A stretch of 64,000 nt of DNA from Tubulanus polymorphus (GCF_964204645.1 NC_134032.1:12704275-12768274), one strand, 5' to 3'. Positions 1 through 14,279 are shown, counted from the first letter of the stretch. Translations and numbers: made by a program. Notes: generated from the letters alone by a model not told the origin.

Positions 1-3000
1 GATATAAACATACGTTTGTGTTCTACAACTGTGGAACAATAAGAATCTAGGATTAGGAATATTAAGAATCTGAAAGATCGTCATCTACTTTCGATTTAAT
101 TCTATATGCCCTTCGATAGTTTTAAGTTTTTAAGAGGTTTGCTTTGACCTATTCCACGAATATCAACGATGAACTAAAGATTAAGATGACCGCTGAACGA
201 CGAATGTTTGCCTTATATGAACGATCCCAGAATTGATGATTTCTGAAATCTATAATTCTGACCGTTTTAGATATTCCGGGAGCCTACATTGTGTTCTACA
301 TTTTGAGAATTATCCAGTCTATCCACAATATCGTCCTTGGCGGTGGCCAGCAATCGAAAAGGTTCGGCCAAAATATCTTAATTCATATGGCGCTGAACCA
401 CACCAAAATTACGTTTTGTAATAATATGAGACAATATATGAAATTTAAGTTATTTCACAATTCTAAGTTAATCAATTTATATTGGATATGTTCCCTATCA
501 AACCCTTCTTGCATCGGTGCAACAGTTCAGAAATCTCGGTCAAATGGATCAAATACCCATCGTTACATTTCATGGGTGAAATCATTTTCACTCAAATAAA
601 AAGGGGTTGTAGATCTAGGGGATAAAACACCCTAACGCAATCGTAAATTTTGGAGAAAAAATGACAAAACATTTCAGTCACCTTACCTCTACCTTCCTGC
701 TCGGCACAAAGTTAAAATACCAGCCGGTATCACGACAGTCCTACTTGTCAGTGGAAAATCTAGATAGGAATCGATGTCTATATGAATTTCTAATGCCCTG
801 CCGCACGGTGTAGTGCAGGAGAGCAAAGTACAAATTCGCCTACTTGACACATAACTACGTTCATAAAATAAGATCGTATACGTCAAAGTACCACTCGTGT
901 GCAGTGACTATATGCTACATACATGTATAGACTGTTAAAAACATGTTTAGATAGTTTGTCGGGTGAGAAAGATGGTAATTTGTTCAAAATCGAGCGTTAC
1001 AAAAATTAAAAGATTTGAGAGGTTTAGCACGCGAAACACTGAGAGCTTGGCATGAAAATTTGAATAAAAATTATTCCGTACATGATTAAAACTTGCGTGT
1101 GTAAAGGGAATTGTTTTTAGACTGCACAATAAAGAAGATGTTTGAATTCATTGATTTCTAAATAGATTTTGCGCTTAAGTTTCTAGGAAATTTGCAAGAA
1201 ACCGAAGAACACGACGTAAACATATAGTTTTTTTCCAGATAGTGAATTACATCGTTAATAATGAACTGGTAATTAAGACTAATTGATTAGTATATAACCG
1301 TTAATAAGAATGTACGATTAATTCAATTCATTACTTTTTAAAGATGCAGAACAACAGTATGACGGAGAAGGATGTATGGAACTTTATGATTACGTTTGAT
1401 AGGAAAACATAAATCACGAATGCATATTGCATTAATCCTTAATGATAATTAAATCAATAAATCTCAGTAATATTGTAAGAAAAAGATTTGTTAATATTTT
1501 TGCCTTGTTATTCGTATAGTTTTTAGCAGCTATTTAAGATGTATCGTGTGTATAGGTATGTATTTTATGTACGTTACGTAGGTTAAAAGTATCGTTAACA
1601 AATACTATACGATTACCTCCCCAGTAAATTTTATGCAGGCTGCCAATCTACTTGTCGGCATCCGACCCCTACAGCAGTTCACCCAGTCCTGGAAGTTGAT
1701 GTATCCACACTCAGTGTTTTATGTCGCTCTATGCGATCCTAGTGTAACCACCTGTGGTACACAGACAGACACTAGGGTTCTCAATGAACCCCTCAAGATT
1801 CATCGGACTAAACCGACACCCTTGCCAATTGCCCTGCATCCTATATCAAATCAACGCGAAAATCGCGAATAAACTAACGACTTGGCTAGACATTCAATTC
1901 ACTCTTCGTGGAAATATTCAAGGTTCAACCCCTAGAGATTTCCCCAATGATTGGTCGACGTTAATTCAAATAACTGCGGACATACATCGTCGACTTCCGG
2001 TGCAAATATTTATTCCAATTTACGCGTGTCGTACGACCTTGACATCCGAATCTCTCGGGAAACTAGATCGCATCAAAACCGCCGGAGTGTCAGGCTTAAA
2101 TACATCAGAAGTATTTTGGACTAGGAATTTGTTAACGGCATCAAGGCTGTATGCATGTCATCGCGCTCGATGAGACCGTTGCTTGGCAACAGTTTTCGTT
2201 GATTGTCGTGGATTTGTAGCGGGAACAGGCAGACAGCTGCAGACAACTCGCTAGAGGAGAAACGTTTCGGGCAGCAGCCGACTAGCATCCATCAAGATTG
2301 TAGGCTGAATAAAAAGACTATACCTCCTGAAAACTACCTGAATAACTCATTCAAATGATAGCATTATTCATGAAGACTTAAGTGACCATTTTTTTCTGTG
2401 ATAGGCGGACAGGGCTAGGTGATAAGTGGCTTCTGAGCTAGAGGTCCTCAGATCAGACTCACAAATTCATCCTAGATGGAGGTCAGTTACAGCACGGGGA
2501 GTCCTTGATCAGGAAGCCCAACTGCTCCTCGTGGGTAGAGAAAGGGATGGTGTATTGCCGGGTTTGATTTATTATTTTGTAAATAGATTCAAAAATAGGT
2601 TCAGGAGAGAGTGGTTGAAAGCGAGCTTACAGAAATATTCTAGAAAGGTTCGACATCTCTGGTCTGCTTATTACAATAACGGAAATTATAATATCTACCT
2701 GCCTCGTAACGGAAGTCAGAGCTAGTTAGAGTGTGCACGTTGGATGTGAAACGGTCGCTGATTGGCCCGAAAAGGAGATAAACCAGCTAATTCACCAATC
2801 ACAACTTAGAACTCTGAATTGCTTATCAACGAATGTGGCTCTGATAACCAAATCAATACGAATTCCCGAGTCGAGACATTTCATGAATCTATATGAATAT
2901 GAACCGACTAAGGCCACATAACCAATTCGAGAAATCAATACTTGTCCCATATATGCAAGTCAAGTCAGACTTATAAATTCCAGGTATAGTGTCCCTTCTC

Positions 3001-4960
3001 GAAATCTGGTCAGCCATCCTTAAACGAAGAAAACGTCGATTCAAAGTTGAAGCCTTCCGCGAAATTCTGCAGAACATTGAACCAGCGTCATCCGAATATG
3101 ACCTGGCAAATTCCGAAAAAGGATTCAGTACGAAATCAAGTAATCACATTTAAAGAGTTGAACTTGTCCGCGAAACTGGGTGGGGCGTGGTGATTCTATA
3201 AGCCTTCTCGCGAGAAGGTTCGAACTCGTCAATTTCCAATGTCTCCGAGATGTAAATCTTCCCCACCCATATTAGATCTAACTATAGTAGCACATAATAT
3301 CAGATATATCAAATATCATGGACGAGTCCACCATCATGCAGTGACGTCTGGACGCTTCCAGTAAGTCGTCTGCAGATTCTACTGCTCCACCCGTTTTTAA
3401 ATCTTTCGTCTGCTATTACTGAGCATGTACACTGATTGTATTACGAACACCCCTGGACAGTTTGTTTGCTTATTTCAGGTGTAAACGTACAACAAATAAA
3501 ATTGGTGATAATACCGTGAGTCATATACTCGCGCTGGGATTGCGCATCCGGAATGATTTTTCTCGATGAACTAGAACTTATACTGTGTAACTAGAGATGC
3601 CTTGATTCTGACTAACATAACCTAGTCAATATATGTGGAGTATCTTAGAGGGGATATCGTGAGGTACATTAAAGGGATGTCATCGTGTAGGGATTCTAGA
3701 CGGAGTGTAATTGGACCTCAATCTACTCATATCCATCTTATTTACATGGTTACATACCTATTACCCTATAGAGCGCTGAGCTAACCGTAGATAACCCCAG
3801 AGGGTATGCGTGTATAGGGTATTCTATGGTAAAGTCTATCCCAGTGGTTATGATCGCGGTGCATCAAACAGTTCATATCATCGCAGATCTGGAACCCTGT
3901 GGTTTCTATGTGCTCAACCCTGCAAGTAACTGAGGTCAGGCAACTACTACATTCAAGAGTGAATAATACTAAAGTTTTCCCATCCTGGTCATTCACTTCT
4001 CTTTATTCCTCTAGATTTGGTTTTTTCTTGTATATTCTCAAAGAACACCGATTACTTAAAATGTATTTAAGCATGGAATTTCGTGGATTAATTTCTTATT
4101 TAAATAGTGTATGGGGTACCGGTACCTTCACTTATTCAAACTGCGTGGTCTTCTTCAGAATCAAACAATAGAGGAGATGCCATGGATGCTAGGTGCTGAG
4201 GTACCTTAAAGGGATTGTCTGTCAGATTAGCAGTAGTCTGATAGAGTGTGAACTTATCGATTCACACTACCAGACATTTTTGAACATATCTTTATAACGA
4301 ATACGTAATAATAGTTGTCTGTATCATCAAACTGAATCTGTTTGAACAATAAGTTGTGAAGTGCACGTGAAAATAAAAACCTGGTCAATGAAACGTTGTT
4401 GAGACGAGACGTAAAAATGATATTTCCCAGGCACCCGGTTTTAAGTGGTAGTCTAACTTACAAAATGTATATAATAGTACGCATGTACGTATATTTTATA
4501 GGCACTATTATATAGAGATGAGGGTCAGAGGGAAATTTTGATTTGCGGTCCTTGTCCAACTATGAGGCCACTTCAACGGGCAACAATCAACGGGCGAACG
4601 AATTGAAATTTCTCCGTCAAAGTTGTAGTTTCACATTTCTGAAACGACGCACGCGCTATCGTCAGACCCTGCGCGTAAAACTCGAGTGTTTGTACGTATC
4701 CTGAGATAATACCTATAAATTCCCCGACAGTTGTATGTAATACCAGTGCAGGTACTGAGTATAGTATATCAGTTAGTCTGTATTTATTTCGCTGAAGGTC
4801 ATTGTACGTGTGAGGTTTGAAGGTACTGCCGGAGGTCAGGTATGGCTGGTATTCATTGCCGGTGACATTTGTATTTATTAGTTAGTCAGACATTTTACCA
4901 AATGCATGGATTGCGGATACAGTGACTGCATAATTAAACGTTTTCGTCGAATCGTCGTGG
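1..4960. other. Intergenic, no gene supported
   Basis: AT-rich sequence without a convincing exon on either strand. The longest open frames (about 1754-2173 and 2426-2725, +) resemble no family I know, have no plausible splice borders and sit in sequence of non-coding composition. I see no clear repeat array here. Confidence 0.5.
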
Positions 4961-5660
4961 AACGCGTGACCTTGGCGCGTGACCTTGGTCTGTGTGCGGA
5001 AGACTGTATCAGTTCTAAACAATAGGTGCAATAATTCAGGCATTTAGCCAAAGTATTTAGAAAATCTGTGGAAAATATCTAGAATGTTTGTCATTTTTCA
5101 AGAATTTACCCTAAGAAGAATTCGTTCCAAGATGTTTTACTTACTCAGGACGACGCCGCTCTGTGGCTTTTGTCCCATCGACACTCTTATGCCTTTTACA
5201 AGTTAGAATACGTCGCCAATTGAAGAAGGAAAACATATATTATATAGGCCTAGAGCTACCTCCATGCCCCAATGGCATCACCAAAATAATTTACGAAATG
5301 CTAATTTCCAGGTGTTAGAGGCAGTCATATTTCTGGGAAGATCTATTGACACATTAAGCAACTCGATTACTACATAAAGGATTTATGTAGAGTAACCTTT
5401 CCTGCGGGTTTTATGGAGTAGAATAATCTATTCCAAACACATAGTCTTATTGGCAGGTTTTTATGTAGGCGGTAGCCTTCTATACTTGACCATAGAGCTT
5501 CGAACTATTACCCTGGCAGGCGATGCTGGTAGAGCAATGTACGTAGTCTATATCTTAAATATATCTACATAAACAAAGCGGCTTTTCTTCGGGTAAAATT
5601 AGTGCATTCTTACGTAATATGGAACAAAATTTCGTCTGCAACAGCTGTAGGTGATGTTGC

Positions 5661-5661
<1 letters not shown>

Positions 5662-5695
<34 letters not shown>
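5662..5695. repeat. (GCT)n trinucleotide microsatellite
   Basis: About eleven uninterrupted GCT units. No open reading frame with coding features surrounds it, so this looks like a non-coding microsatellite. A shorter (CTG)n run occurs at about 11699-11716. Confidence 0.9.
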
Positions 5696-5696
<1 letters not shown>

Positions 5697-6879
5697 GTGA
5701 AGATACACCTCCAGATCTATGATGGATTTCATCTTATAGCCAATAAATAATTAACCAACCGGAGGCAGGTTCCAGAGTTACCGAAGCGATATGGCTGTTA
5801 ACCAGGTGTGCTTGACACCAGAATGAAAAACAAGGAAATAATCTTGTAAATATGATTATTCTTGACAATTTCGTTGACCTGTCTTCGATGTTAGTTGTAA
5901 AATGGGCGAATGGCTGAATTAGGAAGGGAATTGGTTAAGAAGTAGGAAGAGAGGATAGAGAGAAAGAGCGGTCCATGTGGAATGAGAGGAAAGAGGGAGA
6001 TATACGTGTGGAAATTAGGAAAGCAGTGGAAAAAGAAAAATGGAAGGGTGACACTAAAACAAATCTCTGAGGAAGGAAAGACATTTCGATGCTTTACATA
6101 TACAAATCAATCTTCGATAACGGAAATGTTAACTCCGCATCATTCATATCTTCGCCGGAAGTAATCTGAGCAGCGCCCCACTGGAAAACTCGCCGGAAGT
6201 AATCTGTGCAGTGACCGACGGAAATATATTTAGCATTAGCAGAATACACTGGTCTCCAGAGAGTCCGATACATTCTGTCATTTGATAAGAATATTTTCGT
6301 TTTTAATCTCATTATTTAAATAAGGTCGGTTCTCGTTACGTATTTTTTCCTACGTCTGTGTGACTATTCCGCTACCAAAAAATTCCTACTACTACTCCTT
6401 CTTATTAGATTATGAGATTTCCTCGGCGGGGGCTGTATTTCCTCGGCCACTCATCACCAGCAAGAACAAGACATTAACAAAAAATTCAGAGAATTCCCTG
6501 AAGTCAGAATTCCCTGATAAATCTGGAATTCCCCGCGTTGATTTCAGTTTCTCTCGTCTGCTCGAAGTCGGGCGTTAATTACTGATCGCGTGTTCGAGCG
6601 GAGAGCAAAATATCGATCGATACTATAGACAGAAATGGATGAATAACTTCTTTATCTGATACTCGAGGAGGATAAGTGAGATTGCAGCGGGGGTTCTATA
6701 CAAAAATACACTCTCGTTACTCCAAATACTCACAGATTAACAGCAATTACTTTCGCATGGTCGTTTTTATATTCATGCCAAGGTGAAAGTCGTCGGAAGA
6801 AATGATCGATGTTTTCAAGGATAAGAGAAACCGCAGTCAGTGATAATTACTGCAATATCAATGGCAGTACGGCTCATAG

Positions 6880-7065
6880 TAATCGCGGATCCATCAGGTG
6901 TGCTAGTGTGCGGTAGGACATAAACTACTACAGGCAAAGGGGATTCCACTTGTGGCAAGTGAGGATCCACCAGGTGTGCTACGATGCAGTACGACATCAA
7001 CAACTGGCAATAGAAGATTCCACTTGTGGCCAAGTGAGGATCCGCTAGGTGTGCTAGTGTGCACC
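6880..7065 (+). repeat. Minisatellite family C (about 75-base unit)
   Basis: Three degenerate tandem copies, with GGATCC near 6886, 6962 and 7038. The core reads GGATCCACCAGGTGTGCTAG, followed by a 'cagtaggacatcaacta' segment and 'ttccacttgtggcaagtga'. The same family recurs at about 16670-16905, 35610-35745 and 55100-55300, the last two in inverted orientation and inside introns. Confidence 0.8.
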
Positions 7066-10000
7066 TAGAAGCCTACACAAATATTGAGTACGAATTATTT
7101 CACTTTCCCACACATCCCCCTTCATACGTCACGTGCTCATGCAATTTTAAAAACGATCGCACATTTTCATACAAAGAGCTATATTAGAGGAGGGGGGGGG
7201 GGGTATTTTGATTTTACAGGTGAACAGTATCACTTCAGAGATACACCGCGCACGTGTAGCTTACACCGCACCTGACAATGTTTCAGAGATAGCAGATAAT
7301 ATTCTACATCGCGCCGAGTTCTAAATTCATCGAGAAAGTTTTTATTCTACAATCAAGTTTCTACACATCTCGCATACCAGAGGGGTTCCTATCCCTCGAC
7401 TGACACAGGTTTGTTCTATCGGTTTTCGAGTGGCGAATCGGAACGTAGCCAATTCCAGGTACGTAGTATACTTGACGAGTATTAGTGTCTAAATTTGTGA
7501 GTATACTTTGTGGATAACTGGTTCTGCTGCAACAGATATGGCCGAAGTGTACATATGAATGGCCAAAATATTTTTCTAGGACGTACTCGTCGTTTCCAAG
7601 GAAAGAACAACACCTAAAATCGAGTTTGATAAATGTGTCAAGTACCATGCTTGAAAGCGGGTGCATTTGCCAATAAAACACAGTTGGGGTACTTAGAATT
7701 GGGTCCGTTTTGATAAACCCGCCTCACATTCACCATAGATATATGTTCGCTGCTTGCCTCTCAATTGCCAGGTTCTTATTCTCGATGACTTTCACGTTTC
7801 ACGATTCTTTGGACAATATCGACATGTATATTTCGATACTAATTACTGATACGTTTTCGATACATTTTCTACGGAGTTTGACGAGGATTTATAGTGAGGG
7901 ACCCCGGGTGAGGGTCACATGTGTTAAACCGCAGCAAGGTTTTAGTAGACACACCACCACAGTGAGCGGTTAGTTACATGGGCCCCCATGAGTTTAAATA
8001 AACCAATTAATACACGGTGTGTCTCTGTTATATTATATAGATTCAGATATTCGTCGCTTTCATCAAATATTAACTCGTTGATGCAAGTTCCACTCAATAG
8101 ATCTGAATAGATCTAAGGGATATCTATATTTCCGATATAACAGGACTCGATTAGGGGTCAGTTTCATAACAAAGCAAATTCGAAATTATGATTAGTTACC
8201 AATGACAACTCGTCAATTGTGAATCAATATCCTGATTGGTTTTGTGGAACTGAATAAAGTGAAAAACTGGTAGGTCTAGAAAACGAGCAACCTTTCAAGT
8301 TTAAACTGGTCAAAGTTAGGAATTGCCAATGAAACCAATTATTGGGTTATATGAAATCAAAAACGGTGCATCAGCCACTGAGGCTAAGGACAGGCAGGCC
8401 CTGGAAAATTCAACTTCCCTTTGGATGTCATCGTCAGAACAAGTTAATTGGGGATCATTTTCGAAATCTAACGGCTATTTTCGGCATCTTCTCCACCGCG
8501 ACGTTACCATGGTAATTGGCTCACCCTGGAGTGGATTTTTGTCAATGTTGTTATATAAATCAGGTCTTACGGCAGGGATCATTCCATTTAGTACTATATC
8601 AACTATTTCTGGTATATTGATTTACATGGAGGATGCTGTCAGATGATGCTCCGTATCTTCCATCTGCTGTAGCAGTAGCTGAGATGCAGCATCCGTCAAT
8701 CCATCATATTACTCACAGAAACTGCAGTTGGTTTCGCTGTGCTGTTGTTGGGGGGTGAAGGAAAATTTTGGGTGACTCACTTCGCAAGATAGACGATAAT
8801 AAAAACGGTTCACCAACTAATGCACAGTACCATCACAACCGCCATATTGAATTCCCACATTTAACCGCGATGAAAACAGTTTGCCAACAATCATCACCTT
8901 TCTACGATAGCTGACTTTATTTCATCACATTTATTTAGTTCAACTCTTGAATTAATTTAAGTCTGTTCGATGTCTTCATCAATTCGGTTCATCTTTTTGG
9001 TTAATCTTTTTTTTTACCATAGACGCCATCCCTATACGTACACATACGGACTGGATGTCAATATTGTATCAATGCTGATAATTGTTTTGAAATATATCGA
9101 GCTTATGTGAAAAATAGAAGATTTCACAAGAATTTAGCTCAAATTTTGGGCGTCGAAAGCCTTGTTACTTCAGCAGCCACGATGTCATACACTTAACAAT
9201 GAATGCAGCCCCTTTCCAAAATTCCAGCATAATTTCGGCATATGGAGAACACTGACGTAACATGTTTACTTCGGCCACCGGCTCACTCTAGCTGCCTTCA
9301 TACCCCTATACCCTGTACCGATGTGTACCGTATTGAATCAGTAACATCAGAGACTGCTGAATAAATATAGACTTTGATCGGGAGAGTTTATTTGCCCCAC
9401 ATGTGTGGATTAATCGACGAAAAAGTCGCCACATAAACCATGTGAATATAGCTGCCGGAATGGGTCCAGTTTCAATCAGTGTCCATTTCAATCGTTGAAG
9501 TTATTGATCGAGGATGTGAAGGTCGTCATTAGTAACTATTCATAATTTTACTGAATTTCTCTTTAAAGTGATCGAAAATGAGAAGATCGTCGTTTGCAAT
9601 GAAATGCCAGGTCGTCATTTTGATTCGTGTCACAGTAGGATTTGGGAAGTTTACAACTGGGAGACGGAGACAAGAATTTAGGGAACTAGAAAGATTTAAA
9701 TCGGTTAACTGAATGACGGAAACGTGAACTTGAACTTGGAAACGGTAAAAATATTTCTTTGACCGAAGAGTTTACTCTATGACACATTTTATTGCGGTTT
9801 TCGAAATGAGTTACTGGCGGTTACTAATAGAAATACCGCGGCTATAAACCGTAGACTCCATCCATACCGCTCTGAACCAGCCAAGAATATTTATTAAGCG
9901 CGTGGCTTGTTTAAATGATTCCGATGATGTTGGTGCGGCTGGAATTTTTAAAACCGGAGGCTCTCGGAGAAAATACCGGAGAAACCGTTTTAAAGATGAT

Positions 10001-10289
10001 AGAGCAGATATAGCCGGGTATCTATGTTATATAGATGTGTTCTAAAACATCGTATGAATCATGATCTGGAGTTCTTCTTCTAACGTATCAGCAATAACCG
10101 TACATATCAAAAGTATGAGGTATTTTAAAATTATTTTTGTGGCGATATCATTCAGTTACCAACGATATACTGGCCCCATTCCGCAACGTGGACCCCAACT
10201 CCCAGACAATCGTTACATATATACTTTATCCCAATTTTTTCCAATATTGAGTTGGCGTCATCATGTGTTTAGGACTTCACATGTGATAT

Positions 10290-10620
10290 TTTGAATTGCA
10301 AATGAACTACAAACACCAGGCATTAGATATTCTATCAGCGCACTCTCAAAAAGTGATCGTACACTTTAATCTGAGAATTCCTAATTGAAAACGAACTACA
10401 AACACCAGGCATTAGATATTCTATCAGCATACTTTCAAAAAGTGGTCCTCCACACTTAAGATGTTTTTCAGGACTTCGCCTAAGAACTTCTAATCGAAAA
10501 TGAACTGCAAAAACCGGAAATTAGATATTTTATCAGCCACTTTCAAAAACTTTCACAACTGAACCAACAAATGAACTCAAAACACCAGAAGATACCAGGA
10601 CACTTTCAAAAGGCAACCAA
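10290..10620 (+). repeat. Minisatellite family D (about 90-110-base unit)
   Basis: Three to four degenerate tandem copies built on 'aatgaactacaaacaccagg', 'cattagatattctatcagc' and 'actttcaaaaagtg'. Related copies occur at 30360-30560, 33955-34140, 44480-44800, 57360-57690 and 61110-61290, in both orientations. Confidence 0.8.
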
Positions 10621-11964
10621 ACTTCACTCGAGGCAAGTGTGTTTTCTAGACCTGTGCAAATTCAGTGTGTCCTGTTAATCGCATTAATTCCTCTGATGTG
10701 TCTCCTAACTATATCTGTAAACATGTGTCTAGTGTTGACTTTGATTAATGTACGCCCGCTTTACTGGATATTAAACATTTAAAACGGTGACCTGCGCAAC
10801 CTTCCAGTACTGGATACATATTCAAACATTCAGATCACAGATTCCAGTATATACGTCGTCCATATCATAACGAATACGTAATGAATAGAATGACGTAAAG
10901 TTCTTTTTTTGACGCCGTAAAAACCGTTACAATAATGTTTATATATACATTGATACATAATATGCGTTATTTAAGGGGTTCTGTGTTCGAGTTGATGTAC
11001 ACTACGTCATCAATATTGGCGTTTCATATAACAACTATAATATATACGATTATTAACTTTCTGGCGTTTATTTTGTAATCAAAAATATTTCATAACTCAT
11101 AATTTTCTTTCTAAATCTTAATAGTTTATTCTTAAGACGATGTGCGATACGCCCCAACTTTTAAGGGTGAACTCGATTTTTAGAATTATGCCAAAAAGAA
11201 CCACTCGGAACGATGAGGATTAAAGCATGTGCATACATCTCTTTTCTTGTATGTTTCAGCTTATCTAACCCATCTCTAGCTATCATTTTATACATGTATA
11301 TTTGTATACCATTTATCCTTATCTCTTTATACAAACAATTATAAAAAAGTATACAGCATTTTCAAAAAATATTGTTATCTTGGGTAATGTATAAAGATAA
11401 TGGACGAGTTGATTCCTATGGCGATTTGGTGCTTGTGTTCCAGTATAGTGTGTGCTACTTTCTCCCGTCATCAACCGGGAGACTCTTCCGATCTCTTCCT
11501 ACACAACAGTTACAAATATTTAATCTATCATAACACAGACGTTTGATTGATATCTGAATGTCTGCATGAAACATCGTCTGCTAGAAATCGTCTGCTAATT
11601 CGGTCTTGAATTCCATCGACATCTGAAAATCAAAAAAAAAGTTGTATGTCTTACCTGCGAACAAGACGGGAGTAAGAGTTAATCCACAGTGTATAACCGC
11701 TGCTGCTGCTGCTGCTACTCGAGTTTGGGAGTAAACGACGCGAAAATGAAAAGCAGCGCATGCGCGTTGAAACGCCGCAATAATTCCAGATGCGTCAAGC
11801 GGCTTCGGCATCAGCAACTGCGACACACTCGCCCTCTATCGGAACTTCCTGAAAACATGAAAATACAGCTTCCTTTTCAAAGAAATTATTTTCATAAAAG
11901 CGTAAAAATTCATTGTACACTTTTAACGGAACTTAAAACAGAATCAACATTCCAGATTCAGTCC

Positions 11965-12175
11965 TGCAGTTTAATTTGACTTCGGATTTAGGTCTGCAGT
12001 TCGTTTGGGTTTTAAATAACTTGACTCGGGATCCATTTCCACGGTTTTGTGGGCTAAATTCGATTTGATTCTGGATCCAGTTCCACAGTTGCGTGGGTTT
12101 AATTTGACTGGATCCAGTTCCACAGTTGTGAGGGCTTTCAGGAATTTGACTTTGGATTGGAATTATTTGACTTTG
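11965..12175 (+). repeat. Minisatellite family A (GTTCCACAGTTG core)
   Basis: Degenerate tandem copies of about 40-60 bases with the core GGATCCAGTTCCACAGTTG followed by 'tgggtttaatttgact'. The same family lies at 13800-13990, 16256-16375 and, as a long array, at 59335-59815. Confidence 0.8.
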
Positions 12176-12661
12176 AATCAACTGTTAGGTGAAAGCCATT
12201 TTGATTATCTATAAATTCTGTTCGCTCTATTTTGATTTAAATGACTCAATGGGCGGATAAAGAGTATAGCAACAAGAGGTTGAATCATAAATTCGCACGA
12301 AAATCAAAATTCCAACTCGCTGTGGGAGGTTAATTTACTAAAGCATTTTAAGCTAATGTTATACTTATTATTACGCAATTATGCGTTAGAACAATTTTCG
12401 ATCGTACAATTTCTATGGTGATTATTGTCAGGGGTACCGGAGCGATTCACGCGCAGTCGTTTCGAATTGAAAATAGCAAAAACAAGCAACCATAAAATTT
12501 GTCGAAGCGCGGATAATTCCCGACTCGAAACAATACTTTCACAGACGATCGTTCATCGTGACCAAATTCGTTTTTGAAAGGTTTACTAATCAAATCCGCG
12601 AATCGCGTTGAGGCGAGTTCTTTTCCGTCGGTGAGCGCCGACAAGCACGCGTAGGCCGGCT

Positions 12662-12668
12662 TATAAAA
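12662..12668 (+). promoter_or_regulatory. TATA box of the small membrane peptide gene
   Basis: TATAAAA in a locally GC-richer stretch. An initiator-like CAGTTAG lies about 30 bases downstream (12696-12702), the expected distance. A CT-rich 5' leader follows (12730-12750). If transcription starts there, the leader holds one short upstream ORF, with ATG at 12704 and stop after seven codons. Confidence 0.6.
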
Positions 12669-12918
12669 CCCGAACTTCTCGCTGGACGTTCAAGCGCAGT
12701 TAGTATGGGATTCTCAATACACGGTTGACACACTCTCTCTCTCCCTCTCTGGTTCTAACCGGCAAGGCGTGTCTCGGAGTAAACCGCATTAGACTATATC
12801 AAAGACGGTGATTGCTGTGATTTTGTAACTAATTCAGTTACTGAAAGAACTCTCATTACCGACAAAACGTCTCAAGAATTCTGGTCTACTTACAGTCAAA
12901 ACTCGGAAAGCTTTCAAT

Positions 12919-14160
12919 ATGGTAAGACATCAAATTCTATTCTTGTTTCAAGGGAGAAAGATAGGAACATAGTGCTTTGTGAGCCTGCGTGACGAATTTG
13001 GTGCTTCTTTAATATAACGGACAAGCCATTTCTTGTACCTTTTCCGTGTTAAAAAGTACCTGAAGTGCATGAAGACTTGGTCGCCTATTGTATAGAACTC
13101 TGGTAATATATCTTGAATTTGCAAAAAGTAACATCCTGGAATGAAATGGAACTCGCCTGCATATATTCATATTGCACTTGTCGCATTTAACGTTCATCCC
13201 TTGGAATATTATGGAAACGACCGACCTCAATCATAAATTTGTGGTTTGAGCATTTGAATTTACACGTTAGTCGAATTCAATAGTATATGTAATTTATGTA
13301 AATTCTGCCCTGAAAACGCGTATCGTATTTGTAATTTTCCGAAGCCTATTAAACGGACGAACTTTGCTTTAGTTCACGAATTCGACAGATATTTGACGAA
13401 CTTATGAACTTTAATAATGAGAGTGGGCGATATAGTTTTATTTCACGGGTGACTCAGTTACCAATGAACAATTCCGAATTTCCTTTGTGCGCCTATTTAC
13501 GTCATATACGACTAATTTGTAAACAGATATGGCCCTATAGTTAATACAAATGTGATTTTTATCCTATATGAATGTCTTAGGGGCAGTTAGGTTAAACAAC
13601 GTCCAATCGAACTCTCGGTAAAAAACTTAGACGGAATCCATTCGGGAACTATTGCCGAAGGCTCGCTTATTTAATCAATATTTTTTCTATATTTTCAGAT
13701 GTCCATACCGTTCATTGTTTTCTTTGGAATTCTCGCTATTGGTAAGAAAATAGTTGATTCATTCTCCAAAGTGTTGGGTTTGACATTAGATCTTCCTCCA
13801 GAACCTCCGGAATCAGTTCCACAGTTAGGGTGGAGTGTAGGGCTGCAGTACTGCAGTTGGGGGTAGATTGTGGGGCTGGACCCAGTGCTGCAGTCGTGTG
13901 TTGGGTTCAATTTGTTTATGGACCCGTTTGTACAGATGCATGGGTTTAATTTGATTATGGACTCAGTTCCACAGTTGTTTAGTACACTGGGCCCATTCCC
14001 ACTTTCTGAATTCTTTAAGACTTGACTTGACAAACTCAATCTACTGCACTGAATTTATACAATATTTGAAATGAGACGACGATCATTTTCAGGATTTACT
14101 GTCGTTGCGTTGATGAATAATTGCGAAAAGAAGCGGATGAAAAAATATGAAAAGTCGTGA
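12919..14160 (+). CDS. 37-residue single-pass membrane peptide (smORF gene)
   Basis: Function unknown. Three coding exons can be read: 12919-12921 (the ATG alone, followed by GTAAGA), 13699-13741 and 14093-14160 (stop TGA). Both introns have good GT-AG borders and phases join. The product starts MMSIPFIVFFGILAIG, continues as one hydrophobic helix to about residue 23, and ends in a lysine-rich tail (NNCEKKRMKKYEKS). Context supports a real gene: a TATA box at 12662, a CT-rich leader, and AATAAA signals at 14280 and 14284 about 120 bases after the stop. Layout (short luminal end, one helix, basic cytosolic tail) resembles small regulators or subunits of membrane complexes such as OST4 or SERCA peptides, but I see no sequence match. 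The hydrophobic segment could instead be a signal peptide, which would leave almost no mature product. Intron 2 holds family A repeats. Confidence 0.55.
13800..13990 (-). repeat. Minisatellite family A copies in intron 2 of the small peptide gene
   Basis: Several degenerate copies of the GTTCCACAGTTG-type core at about 13815, 13850 and 13965, some altered to 'ctgcagt'. An open frame on the minus strand here (13695-14039) is explained by the repeat. Confidence 0.65.
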
Positions 14161-14279
14161 TAGAAATCGTGATAATGGCGAGAAAGCGAATCGAAGGCGA
14201 TCGTGAATCTGTTAGAATGAAGAGGCGGCGCATGAGTGCGAAAATGAATGTTCATTGTCAATTTTATTATATTAATATA

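Larger units (their letters stand above)
7070..12655. other. Intergenic, repeats only
   Basis: No gene supported. It contains a 12-base G run (7192-7203), a minisatellite family D array (10290-10620), a short (CTG)n run near 11700 and family A copies (11965-12175). Open frames at 7361-7681 (-) and 8323-8646 (+) lack ATG starts and recognisable domains. A 'ggggtcagtttcata' element resembling the GTTCCACAGT foldback family begins near 8156. Confidence 0.5.

Noticed and set aside
1754-2173. 139-codon open frame (+)
   Set aside because: No domain, low-complexity or splice evidence; length can occur by chance in a long gene-free region.
2426-2725. 99-codon open frame (+)
   Set aside because: Starts at a non-ATG codon and resembles no protein family.
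7361-7681. 106-codon open frame (-)
   Set aside because: Begins at GTG, has no recognisable domain and no exon borders.
8323-8646. 107-codon open frame (+)
   Set aside because: TTG start, no domain, no promoter or splice context.
13695-14039. 114-codon frame on the minus strand
   Set aside because: Made of minisatellite family A copies in the intron of the small peptide gene.
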